Source: Promethearchaeota archaeon (lineage in GTDB: Archaea > Asgardarchaeota > Lokiarchaeia > Sigynarchaeales > SOKP01). From it: a DNA stretch of 5,799 nucleotides. Made by a program: the position numbers and the translations under genes. Position 1 is the first letter of the stretch, and each line of letters begins with the position of its first letter. Below the pieces are notes generated by a model, which had not been told where the DNA came from, searched no databases, and saw nothing but the letters and a program-made list of their open reading frames with translations. Of this stretch, positions 1 to 5,799 are shown in pieces. The stretch covers positions 1 through 5,799 of the forward strand of contig JAEOTJ010000092.1 of NCBI GenBank assembly GCA_016839905.1, written 5' to 3'.

Positions 1-908
1 GTAATTATTCAGAAGTTATAGGAGGGGTAGACCTTAATGATGATGGATATGGAGATGTTTCATATCCTATTTTAGGGGGAGCAAGCTCCGAAGACTTCAA
101 GCCCATTTGGGATGATGGACATAACGGAACAAAAATTCACATAGATGAATCGGGAACTAATGGTAGAACTTGGAGTTGGATGGCTGAAAGAAGTTGGTGT
201 TCGGGGTCGGGAATATTAGGAGATCCTTATCTTCTTAATGAGCTGACCATCGATGCTGGGAACGATGGCTCTTCAATCTTGATTGAAAATTCAAATGCCT
301 ATTTTATAATTTCTAATTGCATTTTATCCAGTTCAGGAGGGAATAATGATGATGCGGGATTAAAATTAAATAACACGCAAAATGGTGTTCTAGATAATAA
401 TAATTGCAGTTTTAATAATGGCAATGGTATCCTCATTATAGATTCTTTAGATAATAATATAACAATGTGTGGAAATTATAATAATAGTCTTAATGGGATC
501 TGGATATTTAACGGTAGCGATATTAGCATTAATCAAATTAATACATTTAATAATACTCTTGATGGGGTAAAAGTCGAGAATTCCATTCAAGTTAATATAC
601 AATTCAGCAATTTTACAAGGAATGAAAATGGAATTCAATTAATAAATAGTAATTTTACAACAATTGAAAGTAATGATCAATATAAATTCAATAATGAAAA
701 TGGAATCCTTATTTCTGGCTCATATAATAATAGCATCAAGGAGGGAAATTACTATAATAATTCTCTAAATGGAATCCGAATTTATAGTTGTTTTAACATT
801 AATATTGACCAAATTAATGTTTATAATAATTCTGCAGATGGGATTCAAATAAAGAATTCATATCAAATCACGATAGTGGCGATTAATTTTAGTGAAAATG
901 TTAATTGA
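1..908 (+). CDS. Beta-helix surface protein, N-terminal piece (5' partial, ends at premature TGA)
   Basis: The frame is open from the left edge, so the ATG at 180 is internal and not the true start. Codons 10-23 (30-71) encode DLNDDGYGD followed by VSYPI. This is an EF-hand/thrombospondin-3-like Ca loop (Asp, Asn, Asp, Asp at loop positions 1, 3, 5 and 9), a pattern often seen at the end of NosD-like beta-helix modules. After a linker, the stretch near 171-330 (TWSWMAERSWCSGSG, then DPYLLNELTID and FIISNC) looks like the N-terminal cap of a fresh right-handed beta-helix. Cys66 and the Cys of SNC might pair, which is inference. From 357 onward there are 22-24 residue coils beginning with a Gly-Ile type step (NGIxI/L) and rich in Asn. 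The likely role is a surface adhesin, glycan-binding protein or structural ectodomain; no catalytic residues can be assigned. The stop at 906 removes the membrane anchor found further along in the same frame, so on its own this piece would be a secreted fragment. Confidence 0.75.
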   Translation, partial: NYSEVIGGVDLNDDGYGDVSYPILGGASSEDFKPIWDDGHNGTKIHIDESGTNGRTWSWMAERSWCSGSGILGDPYLLNELTIDAGNDGSSILIENSNAYFIISNCILSSSGGNNDDAGLKLNNTQNGVLDNNNCSFNNGNGILIIDSLDNNITMCGNYNNSLNGIWIFNGSDISINQINTFNNTLDGVKVENSIQVNIQFSNFTRNENGIQLINSNFTTIESNDQYKFNNENGILISGSYNNSIKEGNYYNNSLNGIRIYSCFNINIDQINVYNNSADGIQIKNSYQITIVAINFSENVN

Positions 909-974
909 ATTCATTTTATTAACAGCAATTTTAGCACTCTTGAAGATTCTAATCTCAAATCAAATAAGGAATAT
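426..974 (+). repeat. Two-copy four-coil super-repeat (276 + 273 bp) inside the beta-helix
   Basis: Copy 1 (426-701) has coils of 23, 23, 22 and 24 residues; copy 2 (702-974) has 23, 23, 22 and 23. They match coil by coil: GILIIDS with GILISGS, where both end in NYxNNSLN; GIWIFNG with GIRIYSC, where both continue to INQIN/IDQIN; GVKVENS with GIQIKNS; and GIQLINSNFTTIES with stop-IHFINSNFSTLED. The pairing points to duplication of a four-coil block, and it shows directly that the TGA at 906 stands in place of a conserved Gly codon (GGA at 630). Confidence 0.75.
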
Positions 975-1040
975 GGAATTTTACTTGAAGAGGCCAACAA
1001 TATCACTATATTTTCCTTAACTATTAATTCTAACAATAAA

Positions 1041-2264
1041 GGACTTTATCTGAACAATAGTTTTGATCTAAACATTACTGAAAATGAAATTCGTTTAAAC
1101 ACTCTTGAAGGAATGATTCTCCAAAATATAAACAACAGTTTCATCATTTCTAATAATATATCTTCTAACCTTGGCACGGGCTTAATGTTAGATTCGTCTA
1201 ATGATAATACGATTAATTTAAATAATTTCACGTACAATGCTGAAGGAATTTTAATGAGAAATTGTTTAAATAATTTCTTTATAACAAATATTATTAGAAA
1301 TAATTTTGGAGATGGAATAAAAATTGAAAAGTGTAAAATTATCCCCATTCAAGATTGGACAATCTCGAATAATGAGGGCTACGGAATAATATTAGAATCT
1401 TCCAATGATACATCCGTTCAATCAAGCAATCTTAACAACAATCTTAGGGGAATACTTTTAAATAACAGTAAGAATATCACCATTTCCTCCATTTCCGCTT
1501 GCTTGAGTTCAGAAGTGGGAATTTTATTGATAAATAGTTATAATAATTCCTTAAAGGATTGCAACTTCACGAATAATGGTGGAATAGGGATTGTACTTGA
1601 GTTTAGCAATAATAACACAATTTCCTTGGTAAATATCAGTAACAATCAAGACGGAATTCTCTTAAATAATAGCAATGAGAATCGAATTCTTAGCGATATT
1701 ATTAACACTAATATCAATTATGGAATTTATTTATCAAGTAGTAATAATAATACAATATCAAATTTTAATATGGCTGATAATGGAGCTTCAGGATTATTGA
1801 TTCAATCAAGTGATAATAACACGATTCGTCTTATGAACATTAGCAGCAATTCATTAGGGATTTTCTTGAATGAGAGCAATAATAACGATATTTTAAACAC
1901 GACAACAAATTTTAACACCGAGTCGGGAATTGTCTTATTAAATAGTGATTTTAATTTAATTAAATATTGCGATTTGTTAAACAATACCGAATACGGATTA
2001 ATGCTTGAAACAAGTATGAATAATATGATAATGAGTAACATTTCAATGAATGGCTTGACGGGCATCTTCTTGAATGATAGCATTAATAATGATGTCTTTA
2101 ATAGCACGGTCTGCTATAATGTCTTGAACGGTATTCATCTAGAAAATAGTCATCTAAATAGGATTTTAAAAATCAATCTCTCAAATAATATAGACAATGG
2201 CATTCTTTTAGAGTTAAGCAATAATAATTCAATGATATCAAGCACAATTAATAATAATAAAAGA
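1041..2264 (+). repeat. Six consecutive 204-bp super-repeats (three coils of 23+23+22 residues)
   Basis: Coil-start glycine codons fall at 1041, 1110, 1179, 1245, 1314, 1383, 1449, 1518, 1587, 1653, 1722, 1791, 1857, 1926, 1995, 2061, 2130 and 2199, and the next unit begins at 2265. Every third coil is one residue shorter, giving a period of exactly 204 bp six times with no indel. Coil classes keep their identity: the first is GI(L/F)LNNS-like, the second GIxLxNS-like, and the third G(I/L)xL(E/D/Q)xS-like, mostly followed by NNNTI-type sequence. The units have diverged at the base level, so this is an old amplified block. After 2265 the pattern continues for one coil of 23 residues and then loosens to 25, 22 and 22 toward the cap near 2541-2610. 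Confidence 0.8.
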
Positions 2265-3971
2265 GGGATTTTTTTGAATAATAGCAATTATAGCAACTTT
2301 ACTGATCTCACAGTAAATTATAACACGATATCCGGTATTCATTTAATAAATAGTCATAATAATACAATTTTAAATAATACTAATACAATTTCCGATAATG
2401 GACAATATGGAATTTGCTTTTACCAGAGCCATTATAATAATATTATTGGAAATGTCATAAGTAACAGCCCTTATGGGATTTATTTATATCAATCCAATAA
2501 TAATGATGTAATTGGGAATTTTCTAGCAGGTAATGATAAGGGTATTGAAGAGGTTGGTTGCACGGAGAATTACATTATAAACAATCAAGATGATAGCATT
2601 TCCGATGACGATGATGGTGATGATAATGGGAGCGACACCCCAAATGGAATTGATATAATATTAATTCTAATAATTGGCGTAATTATTGGATCTGTTGCGA
2701 TAGCCTCAATCATTGTATTTTCCAAAAGAAAGGAGAAACCTGAAACAGATATTGAACAAATTTTAACAAAAAGCAAATTTCCAAAGAAAACGATGCAATC
2801 CTCAAAAATAATTGGTGGAAAAAACGAAAGACTTAATGAGGCTATCATAAAAATTAATCAATTTAACGAAGAAGGTTTAAAAGCTTATAATCAAGCTAAT
2901 TATGAAAAAGCAATGATCTTCTGGGGCAAATCTATAAATGAATTACAAAATATGATGGGAGAAGCAAGAAGACTAGGACGCGAAGATTATGTACAACATT
3001 ATGAAAAACAAATAGAAGATTTAAATGGACAAATAAATGAGGCATTTGAAAAAGATAAAAATCAAAAAGCAACATATTTCAAGGATGTTTCAAACATTAG
3101 ATTCATTGTTGCGGTTCATATTGATATGGGGACCACAATTGCCAAAATTGAGCTTACTAAAGAAGAACTTGATAAAGACTTATTCGGGGGATTTCTTAGT
3201 GCAATCTCTAGTTTTAAATCAGAAATGGCTCGAAAAATACCAATGATTTCTAAAAGAGAAGAAGATCAATATAAACCAACTCATGAAATGCTTTCACAAG
3301 GATTCAATATTGCATTGTATGATGGAGAATTCATTAGACTGGCATTTGTTACGGATACTAGACTAAATACTTTATCACATAAAAAGAACATAAATGCCTT
3401 ATTTAATTATGAAACCAAGAATCAACAAGAATTAAAATATTTTAAAGGTGCATTGGATCCATTTAAAGATTTTGAAAACTTTATGGCAAAAGAATTGGAC
3501 CTAGAAATCAATAATCTCAGCGTCATCAACTTGGCAAATGTGAACAAATCACAATTCTCAGAAAGGGCAAAACAAATATTTAGAGAATTATATGAAAATG
3601 AACAAAAATTTTATCCTTTCAGCATCCCAAAGTTAATGATTAATAAAATTGGGGGGCTTAACGAGACGGAAGCAGCATACTTTACATATATGGCGTTTAA
3701 AGGAGGATTTTTCTTTCCAATATATGATGAAAATCTTCTCATAGAAGGCACTGAAGAGATAAAAAAAGGCATAGTAAACAATGAAGAAACTATTAGAAAA
3801 CTAGAATATTATTTAGTTCAATTAAATGATTTTGTTCAACAAAATAATAACGCTCTCAATGCTGGACAGCTCACTCAAGATCAATACATTAATAATAAAA
3901 ATAATCTATCAAAAGAAATTAATAAAGTAAAAAGACAAATTGAAAAATTAAGGGCGTTTTTAGGTTTATAA
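1113..3971 (+). CDS. Beta-helix ectodomain, single TM helix, cytosolic TPR/MIT-like and longin-like domains (C-terminal piece)
   Basis: This is the C-terminal part of the interrupted gene. ATG 1113 is the first possible start after the TGA, but it lies inside a coil (preceded by LEG) and has no signal peptide, so it is unlikely to be a natural start. Residues about 1-490 are Asn-rich beta-helix coils. Residues 493-508 are an acidic linker (DDSISDDDDGDDNGSD). Residues 515-536 are a hydrophobic helix followed by SKRKEK, which predicts a type I topology with the C-terminus in the cytosol. Residues about 586-612 (EEGLKAYNQANYEKAMIFW and following) look like a TPR or MIT helical hairpin, continued by a charged helix to about 655. 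Residues about 656-800 show beta-beta-helix-beta-beta order with GGFLSAISSF, typical of Asgard longin/roadblock-like domains. Residues 891-952 form a helical hairpin around NAGQLTQDQY. The inferred role is to couple a surface-exposed rod to a cytosolic protein-interaction module. The architecture is well supported; the longin assignment is moderate; ligand and partner are unknown. Confidence 0.8.
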   Translation: MILQNINNSFIISNNISSNLGTGLMLDSSNDNTINLNNFTYNAEGILMRNCLNNFFITNIIRNNFGDGIKIEKCKIIPIQDWTISNNEGYGIILESSNDTSVQSSNLNNNLRGILLNNSKNITISSISACLSSEVGILLINSYNNSLKDCNFTNNGGIGIVLEFSNNNTISLVNISNNQDGILLNNSNENRILSDIINTNINYGIYLSSSNNNTISNFNMADNGASGLLIQSSDNNTIRLMNISSNSLGIFLNESNNNDILNTTTNFNTESGIVLLNSDFNLIKYCDLLNNTEYGLMLETSMNNMIMSNISMNGLTGIFLNDSINNDVFNSTVCYNVLNGIHLENSHLNRILKINLSNNIDNGILLELSNNNSMISSTINNNKRGIFLNNSNYSNFTDLTVNYNTISGIHLINSHNNTILNNTNTISDNGQYGICFYQSHYNNIIGNVISNSPYGIYLYQSNNNDVIGNFLAGNDKGIEEVGCTENYIINNQDDSISDDDDGDDNGSDTPNGIDIILILIIGVIIGSVAIASIIVFSKRKEKPETDIEQILTKSKFPKKTMQSSKIIGGKNERLNEAIIKINQFNEEGLKAYNQANYEKAMIFWGKSINELQNMMGEARRLGREDYVQHYEKQIEDLNGQINEAFEKDKNQKATYFKDVSNIRFIVAVHIDMGTTIAKIELTKEELDKDLFGGFLSAISSFKSEMARKIPMISKREEDQYKPTHEMLSQGFNIALYDGEFIRLAFVTDTRLNTLSHKKNINALFNYETKNQQELKYFKGALDPFKDFENFMAKELDLEINNLSVINLANVNKSQFSERAKQIFRELYENEQKFYPFSIPKLMINKIGGLNETEAAYFTYMAFKGGFFFPIYDENLLIEGTEEIKKGIVNNEETIRKLEYYLVQLNDFVQQNNNALNAGQLTQDQYINNKNNLSKEINKVKRQIEKLRAFLGL
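2655..2720 (+). other. Transmembrane helix coding segment of the beta-helix protein
   Basis: Twenty-two uninterrupted apolar or small residues (IILILIIGVIIGSVAIASII, then VF) are flanked by Asp on the upstream side and by SKRKEK on the downstream side. By the positive-inside rule the beta-helix is outside and the TPR/MIT-like and longin-like parts are in the cytosol. It is preceded by an Asp-rich linker at 2589-2636. Confidence 0.85.
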
Positions 3972-4099
3972 AATTAACAATTAACTAAAAATTAGAAATC
4001 TTTATAATTATCCTGACGAAAAACGTGATTATCCCACTTATAATCTTATAATTATTTTTAATTTTAATTAAAAAAAGAATTTTAAAAATACATTCAATT

Positions 4100-4120
4100 A
4101 AAAGAATAATCTTTTTTTTT
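4100..4120 (+). terminator. Oligo-T terminator with weak hairpin
   Basis: A six-base inverted repeat (AAAAGA at 4100-4105, TCTTTT at 4110-4115, loop ATAA) runs into a T9 tract at 4112-4120. Archaeal RNA polymerase terminates chiefly on U-rich tracts, so the T run is the meaningful part and the A-U hairpin may be incidental. It lies about 130-150 bp after the stop at 3971 and would end the transcript of the beta-helix gene. Confidence 0.5.
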
Positions 4121-4149
4121 AAATTTATAACTTAGATACTTTGATAAAT

Positions 4150-4159
4150 ATTTATAAAT
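4150..4159 (+). promoter_or_regulatory. TATA-like element (distal)
   Basis: The palindromic ATTTATAAAT matches an archaeal TATA box and sits just after the terminator. If used, transcription would start near 4180 and give a leader of roughly 95 bases that includes the right arm of the inverted repeat. In AT-rich DNA such matches arise by chance, so this is a secondary candidate. Confidence 0.25.
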
Positions 4160-4207
4160 TCCAAAAAATAATTTAATAATAATATTTTAAATAAAATTTG
4201 GAATTTA
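4155..4207. repeat. 11-bp perfect inverted repeat, 31-bp spacer
   Basis: TAAATTCCAAA (4155-4165) is exactly complementary to TTTGGAATTTA (4197-4207). The paired CC/GG bases stand out in an otherwise A/T stretch. The arm centres are 42 bp apart, close to four helical turns. It could be a two-site operator or a long-loop hairpin in the RNA; nothing in the sequence decides between them. Confidence 0.4.
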
Positions 4208-4226
4208 ATTAAATTCTATTAAATTC
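4201..4226. promoter_or_regulatory. Palindrome plus 10-bp phased AAATTC boxes, candidate operator
   Basis: GAATTTAATTAAATTC (4201-4216) is a perfect 16-bp palindrome, and ATTAAATTC recurs at 4208-4216 and 4218-4226. The GAATTT/AAATTC boxes therefore begin at 4201, 4211 and 4221, one helical turn apart, ending about 15 bp before the proximal TATA-like box. This is a reasonable place for a regulator to act on the downstream gene, but AT bias weakens the case. Confidence 0.3.
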
Positions 4227-4237
4227 ATTTTGCATTA

Positions 4238-4248
4238 ATATTTAAAAA
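4238..4248 (+). promoter_or_regulatory. TATA box of the downstream gene (proximal)
   Basis: ATATTTAAAAA lies with its core (TTTAAA, 4241-4246) about 33 bases before ATG 4277. Archaeal transcription starts about 25 bases after the TATA centre, here near 4270, so the message would be leaderless or nearly so. This fits the absence of a Shine-Dalgarno sequence close to the ATG; the only AGG is about 27 bases upstream. Confidence 0.4.
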
Positions 4249-4276
4249 GGATTAACAAATCTAATGAGTTAAAATT

Positions 4277-5799
4277 ATGAATAATGAAGAAGAGATTTAT
4301 AGATATAGACCAAGTGAAAAATTATTAAAAGCTAAAAAGTCCATTAAAAAATCCAAAAATATACTATATTTATTTGTTTTACTAGGACTTGGTTTAATAA
4401 TAATTCCGTTATTCTTTATTTCAACTCCTTTTTTTAGCAGTATAATCCCCGAAATTAATGAAGAGTCAGACTTAGAACATTTAGATGATCTCTTACTTCA
4501 AGATACCGAAAAAGTTTTAGATTCAAATATTAATGGAATTATGAATGTGAAATATGAAGGTAAAGGGAGCTATGATTTGGGCAATAATTTAGCGGATTTA
4601 AAAGACTCAAGTGTAATTGAAGAGGCTACAATCCCAAAATACGATTATGGATCCGCTAGTATGGATATTATGCCTAAATATTCTTATGGTATTGATTCAA
4701 AAAATAACTTTCAAGTAATAAGTTCTCCTGTTGAACTTAACTTTTCTACTTATGGATCTAATAAATATTTATCAGATATTGATGTAAATGTAAACTCAGT
4801 AGAATATACAACAAAGTTTTCTGATCCTTCAGAGTCCGCAAAGGATGTAGTTGGGGCAGATGCCAGGATTCTGAGTGGTATACCTTATACAAATTACTGG
4901 ACTGGTTATACTACACCAAATTGGGACGTGTCTATAGATAATCCTCCTCATATTCCTATTGTTGGAGATCAAGTATCCATTTCAGCACCTAATCCAATAG
5001 CTCCCTACCCTAGCAGTCCATTTCCATATATTCCTGGAGGCTTTGAGGATAGAAACTCATATATTTCAATGTTAGGAGGACCTGCTATAGGAAACCCTAC
5101 GGCTAATGGAAATTCTAATTATGGTGGATGGGCTGAAGCAGTACAATTTTTCGAAGGGAGTTATGAAGGAAATGTGACTGTTGAAGTAGAAGTTACTGTT
5201 GAGATTGTTAATGAAGATAATTCATTAGATTATGAAGGATATTGGGATTTATTGTCTCATTCTTATGATATTATTCTTGAAGGCATTGCTTCAGACGAGA
5301 TAATTGTAGCGGATAATTGTACATGGGACGCATTTTTAATGTGGCAAGATGGACAGGGAAAGAATCATGAATATCAATTTGACCATATAGATACCAATGA
5401 CACTTTAACGATTGGAGATTTTTCAAAAGGTATCGGAAGTGTTCCCGATGCTTTATACTCTTCTCCAATGAGAAATGCCTCATATTGGGGACCTGCTATT
5501 GGAGCAAATCCTACTAGTTGGGGACCCTTTAGAAATTGGGAATTCATTGACACAATTCAAAATCCATCCCATTTAGAGGAGATAAATTATACTCAATATA
5601 GTCTAGCAAACTCTAATTCATGGTTGTGGCCTGTTTCGCCTCAAACATCTGGAAATCCTCTAATAACCTTTAAATTTAGGGCAATGGGATTAGGCTTCAC
5701 TATATGGTCATATGAAGATGAACCTTGGGATATGCCAACTTTATGGGCAAAAATCAAAATCAATGAATTTGACACAAAGCACACCTTTAGATGGAATAA
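4277..5799 (+). CDS. Membrane-anchored extracytoplasmic protein of unknown family (3' partial)
   Basis: ATG 4277 opens 507 complete codons that run off the right edge; the last two bases (AA) begin an unfinished codon, and the TAA at 5797-5799 is out of frame. An in-frame TGA at 4265-4267 and the absence of another start between fix this ATG. Residues 1-28 are short, charged and Lys-rich. Residues 29-48 (ILYLFVLLGLGLIIIPLFFI) form one hydrophobic helix, predicting a signal anchor with the rest outside the cell. Residues 59-200 are acidic and mixed. Residues 237-254 are a Pro-rich stretch (seven Pro in 16 positions). The later half is rich in Trp, Tyr and Gly and includes an alternating valine strand (NVTVEVEVTVEI). 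A motif GPAIGxNPT occurs twice, near residues 268 and 405, suggesting two related subdomains. I do not recognise the family and assign no activity. It lies 305 bp downstream of the beta-helix gene on the same strand but has its own apparent promoter, so an operon is unlikely. Confidence 0.85.
   Translation, partial: MNNEEEIYRYRPSEKLLKAKKSIKKSKNILYLFVLLGLGLIIIPLFFISTPFFSSIIPEINEESDLEHLDDLLLQDTEKVLDSNINGIMNVKYEGKGSYDLGNNLADLKDSSVIEEATIPKYDYGSASMDIMPKYSYGIDSKNNFQVISSPVELNFSTYGSNKYLSDIDVNVNSVEYTTKFSDPSESAKDVVGADARILSGIPYTNYWTGYTTPNWDVSIDNPPHIPIVGDQVSISAPNPIAPYPSSPFPYIPGGFEDRNSYISMLGGPAIGNPTANGNSNYGGWAEAVQFFEGSYEGNVTVEVEVTVEIVNEDNSLDYEGYWDLLSHSYDIILEGIASDEIIVADNCTWDAFLMWQDGQGKNHEYQFDHIDTNDTLTIGDFSKGIGSVPDALYSSPMRNASYWGPAIGANPTSWGPFRNWEFIDTIQNPSHLEEINYTQYSLANSNSWLWPVSPQTSGNPLITFKFRAMGLGFTIWSYEDEPWDMPTLWAKIKINEFDTKHTFRWN
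5078..5515 (+). repeat. Repeated GPAIGxNPT motif within the downstream protein
   Basis: GGPAIGNPT (5075-5101) and WGPAIGANPT (5486-5515) share the core GPAIG with NPT after it, 137 residues apart. The DNA also shares GGACCTGCTAT at both places. Both copies are followed by Gly/Trp-containing sequence (NYGGW and SWGPF). This suggests two related lobes or a recurrent surface loop, but overall similarity outside the motif is weak by eye. Confidence 0.45.

Larger units (their letters stand above)
1..3971 (+). pseudogene. Giant beta-helix / TM / longin-like surface protein, 5'-partial, interrupted by one in-frame TGA (906-908)
   Basis: This entry joins the two open pieces listed separately below. 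Reading codons from base 3, the frame is open to 905, meets TGA at 906-908, and is open again from 909 to the TAA at 3969-3971, with no frameshift. Bases 909-1112 between the pieces translate as ordinary beta-helix coils (starting IHFINSNFSTLED), so this is coding sequence and not a spacer. The TGA replaces the first residue of a coil. The paralogous coil one super-repeat earlier reads GIQLINSNF (GGA ATT CAA at 630), against stop-IHFINSNF (TGA ATT CAT) here, so one G-to-T change explains the break. Nearly 1,020 downstream codons stay open, which indicates a very recent mutation, a consensus error or readthrough. The start codon and any signal peptide lie left of the window. Whether the gene is truly dead cannot be decided from sequence alone. 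Confidence 0.8.
3972..4276. other. AT-rich intergenic region (305 bp)
   Basis: No open frame of useful length and no tRNA-like or GC-rich structured RNA is visible. The region holds an 8-bp tandem repeat CTTATAAT (4037-4044 and 4045-4052), a 12-bp AT palindrome (4062-4073), an oligo-T terminator, two TATA-like elements, an 11-bp inverted repeat and phased AAATTC boxes. The first two are weak in such AT-rich DNA; the others are listed separately. Confidence 0.7.

Noticed and set aside
906..908. Selenocysteine or a reassigned TGA codon
   Set aside because: Sec occurs in some Lokiarchaea, but here the expected residue is a structural Gly in a repeat and no GC-rich SECIS-like hairpin is seen after the gene. 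A TGA-to-Gly code is unlikely because this is the only in-frame TGA in about 1,800 codons of the two genes.
180..908. A complete small gene starting at ATG 180
   Set aside because: The same frame is open back to the window edge and already encodes recognisable protein (the Ca-loop-like segment), so ATG 180 is an internal methionine.
1046..1348. Minus-strand open frames within the beta-helix region (also 447-638, 1802-2107, 2585-2848)
   Set aside because: They are hydrophobic or low-complexity mirror readings of the Asn-rich repeats, with no independent promoter, start signal or recognisable domain.
426..2540. CRISPR array or DNA-level satellite
   Set aside because: The periodicity is carried by the protein pattern (Gly-Ile steps, Asn ladders). 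Units are diverged and contiguous, without the identical repeats and unique spacers of an array.
3037..3246. Plus-strand 69-codon frame inside the longin-like region
   Set aside because: It overlaps fully with the well-supported main frame and has no domain features; it is an out-of-frame shadow.
4264..4272. ATG AGT TAA mini-frame just before the second gene
   Set aside because: It is only two codons long. A regulatory leader peptide is not supported, and the probable transcription start near 4270 would exclude its ATG.
5271..5483. Minus-strand 70-codon frame
   Set aside because: It lies wholly inside the downstream gene, whose frame is continuous from ATG 4277, and shows no recognisable features.

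Overview
The window is AT-rich DNA that reads like an Asgard (Promethearchaeota, probably Lokiarchaeia-type) archaeon. The evidence is the style of its proteins: long Asn-rich right-handed beta-helix ectodomains with NGIxL repeats and a WCSGSGxxxDPY-type cap, a membrane anchor followed by a TPR/MIT-like hairpin and a longin-like domain with a GGFLSAIxSF motif, an AT-rich TATA-type promoter, and an oligo-T terminator. This assignment comes from pattern recognition, without a database search.

Layout. (1) Bases 1-3971, + strand: one long reading frame that enters from the left edge and ends at TAA 3969-3971. It is interrupted once, by TGA at 906-908. The frame is otherwise open from base 3 to 3968, and the stop lies exactly where the repeat pattern demands a glycine (GGA). 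The two pieces (1-908 and 1113-3971) are therefore halves of one gene, broken by a single-base nonsense change, a sequencing error or, less likely, recoding. In order, the encoded protein has the Ca-loop-like end of an upstream module, a new beta-helix of about 32 coils, an acidic linker, one transmembrane helix, a TPR/MIT-like hairpin, a longin-like domain and a C-terminal helical hairpin. (2) Bases 3972-4276: an AT-rich intergenic region with a T9 terminator, a long inverted repeat, phased AAATTC boxes and TATA-like elements. (3) Bases 4277-5799, + strand: a second gene, open to the right edge (507 complete codons), encoding a membrane-anchored extracytoplasmic protein of unknown family.

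Both genes appear to encode cell-surface proteins that are transcribed independently, because a terminator and a promoter lie between them. The first is the more interesting: it would connect a very long surface beta-helix to a cytosolic longin-like module of the kind that eukaryotes use in small-GTPase and membrane-traffic systems. The coils of the beta-helix also follow a strict higher-order 204-bp (23+23+22 residue) super-repeat.
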